From contig JBBRYT010000002.1 in NCBI GenBank assembly GCA_038237435.1, forward strand, positions 124,001 to 188,000: 64,000 bases of DNA. Reading direction: 5' to 3'. The notes under the pieces are model-generated. The model searched no databases and was not told the DNA's origin. It worked only from the letters and a program-made list of their open reading frames with translations. The DNA comes from JACCTI01 sp038237435. Lineage in GTDB: Bacteria > Verrucomicrobiota > Verrucomicrobiia > Chthoniobacterales > UBA10450. The position numbers and the translations under genes were made by a program. This document shows, piece by piece, positions 51,973 to 60,337 of this stretch (its first letter is position 1; each line of letters begins with the position of its first letter).

Positions 51973-52920
51973 ATGCCGTTGATCACGCAAGCCTTCGTCC
52001 TCGGCGCGGGACTTGGATTGCGTTTGCGGCCGTTAACGACGGACTTGCCAAAACCGCTCGTTCCGATCTTTCAAAAACCGCTGATCACTTTCGCGCTCGA
52101 TCACTTGTTAGGCAGCGGCATCGAGTCCTTCGCGATCAACACGCATCGCATCGCGGAGCATTTCGAGAAAACTTTCGCTAAGGGAAATTATCGCGGCGTG
52201 CCGGTGACGTTGTTACACGAGCCGGTTCTTCTTGAAACTGGCGGCGGAATTAAGAACGCAGAGCGCGCTTTGCGGCGCGAGCCGTTTATTGTTTATAGCG
52301 GCGACATCCTGACCAACATCGAACTTGCGCCGCTGGTCGATGAGCATTTCGCGCGCAAAAATGATGTGACGCTGGCCTTGCGCGAAACTGGCTTGGCGCG
52401 CGGCGTAGCGTTTCGCGAGGGCGCCGTTATCGACATCGGCGCGAAATTCGGCCACGCCGGGACGCACGATTTTGCCAACATCTCGATTTGGAATCCGGAA
52501 ATATTTTTGCGCATTCCACCTAACGAAAAGATTTCCTTCATTCCGATTTTGAACGAGTGGATCGCACAGGGTGGCCGAATCGGCGGCGTGATTCTTGACG
52601 AACGAAAATGGTTCAACATCGGTTCGCGCGACGGTTATTTGGAAGTGCACCGCACGATCGCACAGAATGGTTGGCGCCCGCAAAACGTCTGGCCTAACGA
52701 GTGGCCGCAACAAATAGCGCCCGATGCAATCGTCGATCCAGGCGCGCAACTGCGCGGCTTCAATTCGTTGGGCGCGGGCTGTCGCGTCGGCGCGGAAGTG
52801 ATTTTGGAAAACACGATTATCTGGCCCGGCGCACAAATCGCTTCGCGAAGTCACTTGCGGAATTGTATCGTCCGCGCCAATCAGAAAGCGGAAGGACACT
52901 TAAGTGACATCGACATCTGA
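51973..52920 (+). CDS. murU: Sugar-1-phosphate nucleotidyltransferase, MurU-like
   Basis: 315 residues. The N-terminal nucleotidyltransferase fold has the start FVLGAGLGLRLRPLTTDLPKPLVP, the catalytic Arg/Lys of RLRPLT and KPL, and the metal Asp in VYSGDIL. The last 70 residues form a left-handed beta-helix (PDAIVDPGAQLRGFNSLGAG). It is longer than classic MurU (about 225 residues) because of this helix. With the following AmgK-like gene it would make UDP-MurNAc from recycled MurNAc-1-phosphate, bypassing MurA. Two motif copies lie inside. Confidence 0.8.
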   Translation: MPLITQAFVLGAGLGLRLRPLTTDLPKPLVPIFQKPLITFALDHLLGSGIESFAINTHRIAEHFEKTFAKGNYRGVPVTLLHEPVLLETGGGIKNAERALRREPFIVYSGDILTNIELAPLVDEHFARKNDVTLALRETGLARGVAFREGAVIDIGAKFGHAGTHDFANISIWNPEIFLRIPPNEKISFIPILNEWIAQGGRIGGVILDERKWFNIGSRDGYLEVHRTIAQNGWRPQNVWPNEWPQQIAPDAIVDPGAQLRGFNSLGAGCRVGAEVILENTIIWPGAQIASRSHLRNCIVRANQKAEGHLSDIDI

Positions 52921-53908
52921 CCTGCTTCTAAAACAAACGCGCCGGTATTTCCCGCGCTTCGAAGACGAGCAGGTTGAAATCACGCCGATCGAAAAAGGCG
53001 GATCGGACCGGCGCTTTTATCGCGTGCGATCAAGCGCGGACCATTCTGTCATTCTGGTTAAGTACAATCTCGAGCGAGGCGAGAACCGTCACTACGTGCA
53101 GATCGCCGAGTTTCTTTCGAAGCATGGGATTCGGGCGCCGAAAATTTATTTTCACGATCCGACGGAAGGTTTGATCTGGATTGAAGATCTGGGTGAAGCG
53201 GATCTCTGGAGTTATCGCGGCGAAAGCTGGCCAGTCAGGCGCTCTTTTTACCAATCCGCGCTGGAAGAAGTCGCGCGTCTGCATTGTCTGCCGATTTCGG
53301 AAGCGGATCACTTACGAAAAGATTTCCCGCCGGAATTCGACGCGCATCTCTACACCTGGGAGCAGCATTATTTTTTCGAAAATTGTCTGGGCGGTTATTT
53401 TAAGGTGGACGAAAAAGTGCGGGCGGAATTGGCAGCTTTGCCGATCCTGCAGCAAATCGCGGAACGCCTCGCTGCCTTGCCGCGCGTTTTGATTCATCGC
53501 GATTTTCAATCGCAAAACATTATGGTGCGCGATGGTCAGGCGCACCTGATCGATTTTCAGGGCATGCGGCCGGGCGTATCGAAGTACGATCTGGCCTCCT
53601 TGCTTTACGATCCATACGTCAACCTCTCGTTAGGCGAGCGCCAGGAACTATTTGCCATTTATCGCGAGTTGCGCGCAGGCTTCGGCTGTCCACTTCGCGT
53701 TGATGACGAGGAGATCCTGCGGCTCTGCGCCGTGCAACGTCTCATGCAGGCCCTCGGCTTCTATGGATTTGCCGGAACGATTAAAGGCAACAAGACCTTT
53801 CCCAAATACATTCCCGCGGGCATAGAATCGCTCCGCACCATTCTCGGTACTATTACTGGCGCAGAGAAACTGGAAACTTTTCTGAACAGATTGAATGAGC
53901 GTGCCTGA
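52904..53908 (+). CDS. amgK: Sugar kinase of the AmgK/aminoglycoside-phosphotransferase type
   Basis: 334 residues from the GTG at 52904, overlapping the murU-like gene by 17 bases. The APH fold is clear: SDRRFYRVRS, a lysine in ILVKY, the catalytic loop LIHRDFQSQNIMV and HLIDFQGMRPG with the metal Asp. AmgK phosphorylates MurNAc/GlcNAc at the anomeric position, giving the substrate for MurU. The overlap and partnership support a two-step recycling operon in the cytosol. A motif copy (53626) reads Leu-Ser-Leu. Confidence 0.85.
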   Translation: MTSTSDLLLKQTRRYFPRFEDEQVEITPIEKGGSDRRFYRVRSSADHSVILVKYNLERGENRHYVQIAEFLSKHGIRAPKIYFHDPTEGLIWIEDLGEADLWSYRGESWPVRRSFYQSALEEVARLHCLPISEADHLRKDFPPEFDAHLYTWEQHYFFENCLGGYFKVDEKVRAELAALPILQQIAERLAALPRVLIHRDFQSQNIMVRDGQAHLIDFQGMRPGVSKYDLASLLYDPYVNLSLGERQELFAIYRELRAGFGCPLRVDDEEILRLCAVQRLMQALGFYGFAGTIKGNKTFPKYIPAGIESLRTILGTITGAEKLETFLNRLNERA

Positions 53909-53944
53909 TTGCGCGTAAGTGTCCGCAACCACAGAAGGATTTTC

Positions 53945-54355
53945 GTGAAAAGATTCATCTTAGCTTTTTCGCTCGCGGCTCTCGCTTTCAGCGGAAATGC
54001 TTCGGCGCAGTACGACCCGCGCGTAGACGCGGCCCGCTTCGCCGAGGATCAAAACCGCATGTATCGCGGCGACAACGAATACCGGGATGATCGCGAATTT
54101 GGCCGCAATAATGCGCGCGCCGGCTGGGAAATCGACAAGTTGAATAGCGAGGTTCGGCGGTTGCAATATGAAATCCGCGGGATTCGCAGCGATCGCTTGC
54201 GCGCTCGCTTCGATCGACTTCACCAAGAGACCGATCGGCTGACCGCGCTCTATCGTCGGAATAGAATACGGAGTTGGGAAGCGCGGCGCCGGGCCGAGGA
54301 TTTGCGCGGAGACGCCGCACGTCTTCGCGAAATGCTACAAAGCCATCGGCGCTAA
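53945..54355 (+). CDS. Small exported coiled-coil protein
   Basis: 136 residues from the GTG at 53945, supported by AGAAGGA seven bases before it; a longer frame lacks this. The signal peptide (about 1-21: FILAFSLAALAFSGNASA) is followed by a charged, Arg-rich helical domain with heptad-like spacing (INSEVRRLQYEIRGIRSDRL type, ARFDRLHQETDRL). Function unknown; it is probably periplasmic. It follows the amgK-like gene by 36 bases. Confidence 0.7.
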   Translation: MKRFILAFSLAALAFSGNASAQYDPRVDAARFAEDQNRMYRGDNEYRDDREFGRNNARAGWEIDKLNSEVRRLQYEIRGIRSDRLRARFDRLHQETDRLTALYRRNRIRSWEARRRAEDLRGDAARLREMLQSHRR

Positions 54356-54361
54356 GTGTCG

Positions 54362-54982
54362 CTAGTGTACGAAAGGATTCGTTAGGCGTTCCTGGCCGAT
54401 GCTGGTGGGCGGTCCGTGACCGGGCAGGACAGTGATCTCGTCGCCGAGCGGATAGAGTTTCGTTTTGATTCCGCGAAAAAGCAGGTCGCCATCGCCGCCG
54501 GGTAAATCCCAGCGGCCGACGCCGCCGGCGAAAAGAACATCGCCGCCTATGAGCAATTGATCTTCGCGCGCGAGAAAACAGAGACTGCCGGGCGAATGGC
54601 CGGGCACTTCGAAAATCTCGAATTCGCGCCCGAGAAACGCGCGTCGCGCGGTCGCTTCGATCAAGATATCGGCGCCAGCGGTTTCGATCTCCAGGCCGAA
54701 GCCGTAATTCCGAAAAAAATCCGGGTCCGAAATCATCGGCACAGTGTCCGGGTGACAACCGACTGGGCAATTGAAGCGGCGTTTGATCTTCGCTACATCC
54801 GGCACGTGATCGAAATGACCGTGCGTGAGCAGAAGCAGTTTCGGCTCGATGCCGCGCGCTTCGAGCCATGCGCAGGCGCCGTCGGGCGCGTCGAACAAAA
54901 TTGGACCCTCCGGAGCATCGAGCAGATAACAATTCGTCGAGAAAACTCCCCCGCAAAACGTCTCGTATTTGCCCGCGGTCAT
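54362..54982 (-). CDS. Metallo-beta-lactamase-fold hydrolase, glyoxalase II-like
   Basis: 206 residues. The metal motif LTHGHFDHVPD, further ligands in GCHPD and FEVPGHSPGSLCF, and VLPGHGPPTS define a glyoxalase II-like hydrolase (zinc or iron enzyme, probably thioester hydrolysis). The short NYGFGLEIE region varies. It converges on the preceding exported protein. A core motif copy lies near its end (54379, Leu-Thr-Asn). Confidence 0.88.
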   Translation of the reverse strand: MTAGKYETFCGGVFSTNCYLLDAPEGPILFDAPDGACAWLEARGIEPKLLLLTHGHFDHVPDVAKIKRRFNCPVGCHPDTVPMISDPDFFRNYGFGLEIETAGADILIEATARRAFLGREFEIFEVPGHSPGSLCFLAREDQLLIGGDVLFAGGVGRWDLPGGDGDLLFRGIKTKLYPLGDEITVLPGHGPPTSIGQERLTNPFVH

Positions 54983-55149
54983 CTCAGTTAAATCTAAGGT
55001 GAAAATTGGATAATGCAGGTTTCCCGGCGCTGTGATTGAATCTTCCTGCGGCTCAGCTGTCTTAATTTGCTAATCGCTTACTTCACAGACGCCGCCATCT
55101 TGCGCACAAACCTGAAGTCTGCGACCTTACAAAACCTGTCTTTTCTAGA

Positions 55150-57354
55150 ATGAAGCTCTTAAATCGTCGGTCTTTCGCTCTTCTCGCAATTCTTCCATTA
55201 GCTCTCGTGGTGGGACCGGTCGAGGCAAAATCCGATCTGGAACAAGTCGAAGTTTCCGTCGGTCGGCTGCTCGAGGAAGGCCATTACACGCACCAACCGC
55301 TCAACGACGAGGTCTCGAAAAAATTTCTGCGTACTTATCTGGAGTTGCTCGATTTCAGTCATCTTTTTCTCACGCAACAGGATGTCGATGCGCTCTACCA
55401 GAAATACGGCACCTCGATCGATGACGATGTTCTCCTCGGCAATCTGAAACCGGCTTACGAGATCTACGATCTTTATGAGAAGCGGGTCGATGGTCGGGTG
55501 GCGAAGGTGAAAGAAATGCTGAAAAATCCGCCGGCCGAATTCAAAGGCGAGGGGACGATCGAATTGAGCCGGCAAAAATCTTCCTGGCCGAAAGACGACG
55601 CGGAAACTGATCAGATTTGGCAGGCGCGCATTACCAACGAATTACTTCAGGAAAAATTGAGCGAGCATCCGATCGAGCCGGGCCCGCAGTTGGTCGCGCG
55701 TCGTTACGATCGCCTGATGCGCAACGTCCATGAAGAAGACCAGCCCGAGCAGGTGAAACTTTTCCTGGCCGCGCTCGCCCAGACTTATGATCCGCACTCG
55801 GAATATCTCAGTAAAGCGGACCTGAAAAATTTCAGCATCAACATGGGACTCTCGTTAGTCGGCATCGGCGCGATGCTGAAGAGCGAAGATGGTTACGCGA
55901 AAATCGAGAGCCTCGTCCCGGGCGGACCGGCGCAGCGCCACGGCGGAATAAAAATCGGCGACAAGATTACGGCGGTCGCGCAAGGACCGGCGGAATTTCA
56001 AGACGTGCGCGACATGCGCCTCGACAAAGTCGTCGAAATGATTCGCGGGAAGAAGGGAACGAAAGTTCGATTACTCGTCATTGCATCCGACGCACCCGAC
56101 GCAGCTAAGCGCAAAACGATCGAGCTAGTCCGCGACGAAATTAAGCTGAAAGACCAGGAAGCGCGCGCCGACATCATCATCAAAACCAACCGCAATGGCG
56201 AGCCGGTCAAACTCGGCTGGGTCACGTTGCCTTCGTTTTACGCCGACATGGAGCGGCATCAAAAGAGCACGACCAAGGATGTCCTCGCGCTCCTAAAACG
56301 GCTGAAAAAAGAAAACGTCGGCGGGCTGGTGATTGATCTGCGACGCAATGGTGGCGGCTCGCTCGAAGAAGCTATTTCGCTCACCGGACTCTTTTTGAAA
56401 TCAGGACCAATCGTGCAAACGAAAGGTTCCAACGGAAACATCGTCGTCTCGAGCGATCCCGATCCGACGATTGCTTACTCCGGGCCGATGGTCGTCCTAA
56501 CGAGTCGTCAAAGTGCATCGGCCAGCGAGATTTTCGCCGCCGCCCTGCAAGATTACGAACGCGCACTGATCGTGGGCGACAAGAGCACCTTCGGCAAAGG
56601 CACGGTGCAAACGATTCTCGAGATCGGCCGCTTCACTTCGTTGCTCGGCAGCGCATCCCAGGAAGATGGCGCGTTGAAATTGACGATCCAGAAGTTCTAT
56701 CGCGTGGCTGGCGGATCGACGCAATTGCAAGGTGTGGCGTCGGACATTGTCCTGCCCTCGTTAACCGATCTGCCGGAATTCGGCGAAGGCGCGCTGAAGA
56801 ATTGTCTGCCCTACGACGAAGTACCAAAGGCGCGCTACACGAAATGGTCCGAGCCGCCGCAAATTTATCTGGAGGAATTGAAGCGGCGTTCCGAAGCGCG
56901 TGTCAAAACCGATCCGGAATTTCATTACGTCATGGAAGACATGGAACGGTTGCGGCACAAACTCGATGAAAACCGCATTTCGTTGAATGAAGATGTGCGG
57001 AAAACGGAATTGAACGAAGACAAAGTGCGCAAGGACGCGCGTTCCAAGGATCGCCTCGCGCGCAAGGACGACGACTCAAAAATTTATCGGCTCACCCTCG
57101 ATACCGTCGACAAACCAAATCTGCAGCTCATCACTTTCCCTGGAAAATTAGCCTCCGCGAAAAAGTCCACGGTTGCGCCGGAAGCGGCGAGCGATTCCGA
57201 TAGCGACTTGTTGGGCGACGACAACGGGACAAAAGAACCGGCGATCGATCCGGAACGTGTAGAAGCGCTCAATATTCTGGGCGATCTCGTCGATTTGAGC
57301 GCGGGTCCGAAGACGGCCAGCGCATCTTCACCGGCGGCGAGCACGCCGCAGTGA
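55150..57354 (+). CDS. prc: Carboxy-terminal processing protease (Tsp/Prc)
   Basis: 734 residues with a signal peptide (about 1-22). In order: N-terminal domain (YLELLDFSHLFLTQQDVDA), a PDZ domain (about 225-320: GLSLVGIGAMLKSEDGYAKIESLVPGGPAQRHGGIKIGD), S41 peptidase (RRNGGGSLEEAISLTGLF, catalytic SASASEIFAAALQ with the Ser, and the Lys in VGDKSTFGKGTVQ), then the long DUF3340 C-terminus. It acts in the periplasm on C-terminal tails, probably in cell-wall and outer-membrane quality control. A motif copy (56496) reads Leu-Thr-Ser. Confidence 0.94.
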   Translation: MKLLNRRSFALLAILPLALVVGPVEAKSDLEQVEVSVGRLLEEGHYTHQPLNDEVSKKFLRTYLELLDFSHLFLTQQDVDALYQKYGTSIDDDVLLGNLKPAYEIYDLYEKRVDGRVAKVKEMLKNPPAEFKGEGTIELSRQKSSWPKDDAETDQIWQARITNELLQEKLSEHPIEPGPQLVARRYDRLMRNVHEEDQPEQVKLFLAALAQTYDPHSEYLSKADLKNFSINMGLSLVGIGAMLKSEDGYAKIESLVPGGPAQRHGGIKIGDKITAVAQGPAEFQDVRDMRLDKVVEMIRGKKGTKVRLLVIASDAPDAAKRKTIELVRDEIKLKDQEARADIIIKTNRNGEPVKLGWVTLPSFYADMERHQKSTTKDVLALLKRLKKENVGGLVIDLRRNGGGSLEEAISLTGLFLKSGPIVQTKGSNGNIVVSSDPDPTIAYSGPMVVLTSRQSASASEIFAAALQDYERALIVGDKSTFGKGTVQTILEIGRFTSLLGSASQEDGALKLTIQKFYRVAGGSTQLQGVASDIVLPSLTDLPEFGEGALKNCLPYDEVPKARYTKWSEPPQIYLEELKRRSEARVKTDPEFHYVMEDMERLRHKLDENRISLNEDVRKTELNEDKVRKDARSKDRLARKDDDSKIYRLTLDTVDKPNLQLITFPGKLASAKKSTVAPEAASDSDSDLLGDDNGTKEPAIDPERVEALNILGDLVDLSAGPKTASASSPAASTPQ

Positions 57355-58060
57355 TTGCTCTCTCGCGGCGCGGTCGATAAGATTTCGCTGCAACTGAGAA
57401 TCTGCGGCTGCGTTGTTGCGATTTTGCTCGCAGTACTTGTTAGGCTGCAGGCGCAGCAAAGCGAGTTAACGCAACTTTTCGCGCAAGGCATGGCGGCTTT
57501 TCAGGCAGGCGAATTCGCCGGGGCCGCGGAAGCGCTCTAGAACAAGCCAGAGTTCATGCCGCAAGTGCGACGTCGAAAAATTACCGGCGAAAAAAAAGTA
57601 ACCGGCAGCGCCAATCCAAGATTTCCCGCGGTCAATCGCGGCGATCGCGATGTGCCTGGCTTTACGTTTCGCAAGCGATGGACGCCTGCGGTGAAGCCGG
57701 CCTTACCGACATCCTCATTTCCCGCGGTGAACAAGGTCTAACGGATGGTTGCGACGTTCGAAGGACAAAGGTTTTCCCGACGAGCTAGATCGCTTCGTAA
57801 CGGGCGGATGGCACGAACCTCGCGAAATATTTAGCGGGGCCCAGCCCGCTGTTCACCACGCAAATTTACACCCCGAAAATTCCGGCGGAGCAGGGACTGT
57901 AGGCGTTCCAACTCGGCGGAGTGCAGCCGCAGATATGGGTCATTCATTACAAGGCAGCGTCATTACGCCTCGAAGGCGGGAGCGCCGGTGTTTGCTAGAG
58001 AAGGCCCGGTTTGAAAGCCGAGAAACCGAAGACGGACGGGTCGTCGTCACCTTCTCACTA
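57355..58060 (+). pseudogene. Mosaic of broken gene fragments
   Basis: 57355-57540 encodes a signal peptide and the start of a TPR-type protein (QLFAQGMAAFQAGEFAGAAEAL) that is cut by a stop. The next 520 bases hold short stretches in several frames. One frame reads PLFTTQIYTPKIPAEQGL, then a stop, then AFQLGGVQPQIWVIHYKA, the look of a decayed secreted protein, with more stops after. No intact gene explains this interval. It lies between the tsp protease and the L,D-transpeptidase genes. Confidence 0.5.
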
Positions 58061-58067
58061 ACACAGA

Positions 58068-58712
58068 TCAATACCAACGATCGGGCGGCTGCGCGAAACG
58101 CGGCTCGTAGATCGGTTGGTTATATCGCGGATCGAAAAAGCGCGGACGATACTCGCGTTGGTAATGCGGCTGCGTTGGTTGTGGACCGTAGCGCGAATAA
58201 TCGCGCCGTGACGATGTACGACCGAAAACGTGCACCGGCGTTCCGACTTCAACCGCGTTGAAGAATGCAATGGCGTTTCGTTCCGGCATGCGCACACAAC
58301 CGTGCGACGCGGGATAACCGGGCAGGTAACCGGCGTGCATTCCCGTCGCAGAGTGAAAACGCATGAAGTAACTCATCGGCGCGGGAATGAATTTCCCGCC
58401 GCGCGGGACGCGCATGTCGGCATCAGCGTCTGTGACGACGGTGCGGCCATACGCATCGACAATCTTTCCGTACATCGACGAGAAATGATTGCGCTCTTTC
58501 TCGATGATCTTGAAATCGCCGGTCTCCGTTAGATGTCCGGAACGTCCGGTTGAGATCGGACTGGAGAGAACAAGTTGTCGTCCACGGATGAGGTAGGCGG
58601 TCTGCTGTTGCAGATCGATTTCAACCTGATCACCGGACGCGGCTAAGAGAAGCGACGTCCGGCACAAAGAAATAATGAGGGCGAAAATCCCTATTCGCGA
58701 AACCATGAGCAC
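58068..58712 (-). CDS. Exported L,D-transpeptidase (YkuD domain)
   Basis: 214 residues with a signal peptide (about 1-25). The YkuD core carries IDLQQQTAYLIRGRQLVLSSPISTGR and the catalytic HAGYLPGYPASHGCVRMP with the His and the Cys. The C-terminus is Tyr/Pro/Arg-rich (RPRFFDPRYNQPIYEPRF) and probably disordered. These enzymes make 3,3 cross-links or attach proteins to peptidoglycan outside the membrane. It is transcribed toward the fragment mosaic. Confidence 0.9.
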   Translation of the reverse strand: MLMVSRIGIFALIISLCRTSLLLAASGDQVEIDLQQQTAYLIRGRQLVLSSPISTGRSGHLTETGDFKIIEKERNHFSSMYGKIVDAYGRTVVTDADADMRVPRGGKFIPAPMSYFMRFHSATGMHAGYLPGYPASHGCVRMPERNAIAFFNAVEVGTPVHVFGRTSSRRDYSRYGPQPTQPHYQREYRPRFFDPRYNQPIYEPRFAQPPDRWY

Positions 58713-58821
58713 ACTTCGACGATTGAACCGCGAGCAAATTCAACGGTTGCGCGAGTTTTGTTCGCGACGCGATAAGCGCCTTAATCGCGAAATGCGGCTC
58801 AGGATGACAATGCGCTCTTTC

Positions 58822-59616
58822 TCAGACTGCGATCGGCGCTTTGATCGCGGGATGTGGATCATAATGTTCGAGAGTGAAATCCTCGAAACGGAAGTCGCGG
58901 ATCTTTTTCACCGCAGGATTCAACCGCATTTGCGGGAGCGGACGGCACTCGCGACTCAATTGTTCGCGCGCTTGCTCGAGATGGTTTTGGTAAAGATGCA
59001 GATCACCGAACGTGTGAACGAATTCACCACTCGTTAGGCCGCAGACCTGCGCCATCATCATCGTGAGGAGTGCGTAGCTCGCGATGTTGAATGGGACGCC
59101 GAGAAACAAATCGGCGCTGCGTTGATACAGCTGGCAGCTCAGCTCGCCATCGCGCACGTAAAACTGGAAGAGCACGTGACATGGTGGCAGGGCCATCGTT
59201 TCGATCTCGGCAGGATTCCACGCACTCACGATTAACCGACGGCTCATCGGATTCGTGCGGATTTGTTCGATGACGTTGTCGATCTGGTTGATGTGTTCGC
59301 CGTTCGCGCCCCGCCAATCATTCCACTGCGCGCCGTAAACACGACCGAGCTCGCCCTTCACATCCGCCCATTCGTCCCAGATGGTGACGCCCTTTTCGTT
59401 GAGCGAACGCACATTCGTGTCGCCGCGCAAAAACCAGAGTAGCTCGTGGATAATCGATCTCAGATGCAATTTTTTCGTCGTCAGCAGCGGGAAGTTCTCC
59501 CGCAGATCGAAACGCGCTTGCGCACCGAAGATGGAGATCGTACCGACGCCGGTGCGATCGCTCCGCGGCTGGCCTTCCTTGAGCACGAGGCGAAGCAAAT
59601 CGTGATATTGACGCAT
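58822..59616 (-). CDS. thyA: Thymidylate synthase
   Basis: 264 residues, as usual. The folate site DRTGVGTISIFGAQARFDLR, the catalytic PPCHVLFQFYV with the active Cys, and GVPFNIASYALLTMMMAQV are intact, as are the LWFLRGDTNVRSLNEKGV and DLHLYQNHLEQ blocks. It makes dTMP from dUMP using methylene-tetrahydrofolate. The start (59616) is divergent from phoB. A motif copy (59030-59038) reads Leu-Thr-Ser. Confidence 0.96.
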   Translation of the reverse strand: MRQYHDLLRLVLKEGQPRSDRTGVGTISIFGAQARFDLRENFPLLTTKKLHLRSIIHELLWFLRGDTNVRSLNEKGVTIWDEWADVKGELGRVYGAQWNDWRGANGEHINQIDNVIEQIRTNPMSRRLIVSAWNPAEIETMALPPCHVLFQFYVRDGELSCQLYQRSADLFLGVPFNIASYALLTMMMAQVCGLTSGEFVHTFGDLHLYQNHLEQAREQLSRECRPLPQMRLNPAVKKIRDFRFEDFTLEHYDPHPAIKAPIAV

Positions 59617-59638
59617 GGGTTAAACCTTGAAATGCCGC

Positions 59639-60334
59639 ATGAGCGCCGAACCGCGTAACCGTATCCTGATTATCGAGGACGAGCCGGACGTGGTGGACAT
59701 GCTGTCGCTCAATCTGCGCAAAGCGGAGAGCTTCACAATCACCACCGCATCCGACGGCGCGATGGGTTTGCGGAAAGCGCGCGAGGAAAATCCGGCGCTC
59801 ATTATTCTCGATCTCATGCTGCCGAAAATGCCCGGGCTGGAAGTCTGCAAAGCGTTGAAGAGCGACGCGGCCACGAAACACATTCCGATCATCATGCTGA
59901 CGGCGAAGGCGGAAGAGATCGATCGCATCGTTGGATTGGAATTTGGCGCGGACGATTATGTGACCAAGCCATTCAGTCCGCGCGAGATCGTTTTGCGGGT
60001 GAAAGCAATTTTGCGACGCGGCAAAGGCGATGTGGTCGAGGAACCGCTCAGCGTCGGCGGCATTACGCTCGATCCCGCGCGGCATCATGTGGCGGTGAAT
60101 GGCAAAGCGGTTCGCCTAACGAGTGTTGAATTCAAGTTGCTCAGTATGCTCATGCTGCGTCGCGGACGAGTGCAGGCGCGAGATAGGTTGCTCAACGAAG
60201 TCTGGGGCTACGAAAGTTTGATCGACACCCGTACGGTGGACACGCATGTGCGGCGCTTGCGCAAAAAGCTCGGCAAAGCCGCCGATGCGATCGAGACCGT
60301 GCGTGGATTTGGCTACCGTCTGCGCGAAGGTTAA
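59639..60334 (+). CDS. phoB: Phosphate-regulon response regulator PhoB
   Basis: 231 residues from the ATG at 59639 (a TTG-started longer frame begins at 59627). Receiver domain (about 5-120: ILIIEDEPDVVDML, phospho-acceptor in LIILDLMLPKMPGLE, and the Lys in YVTKPFSPRE) and an OmpR/PhoB winged-helix domain (about 130-230: LTSVEFKLLSMLMLRRGRVQARDRLLNEVWG, TVDTHVRRLRKKL). It binds Pho boxes and switches on phosphate-starvation genes. It heads phoB-phoR-pstC-pstA. A motif copy (60115-60123) reads Leu-Thr-Ser. Confidence 0.92.
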   Translation: MSAEPRNRILIIEDEPDVVDMLSLNLRKAESFTITTASDGAMGLRKAREENPALIILDLMLPKMPGLEVCKALKSDAATKHIPIIMLTAKAEEIDRIVGLEFGADDYVTKPFSPREIVLRVKAILRRGKGDVVEEPLSVGGITLDPARHHVAVNGKAVRLTSVEFKLLSMLMLRRGRVQARDRLLNEVWGYESLIDTRTVDTHVRRLRKKLGKAADAIETVRGFGYRLREG

Positions 60335-60337
60335 ACG

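Noticed and set aside
53030..53311. Antisense frames in the amgK-like gene
   Set aside because: They overlap a clear kinase gene on the other strand and show no domain or start signal.
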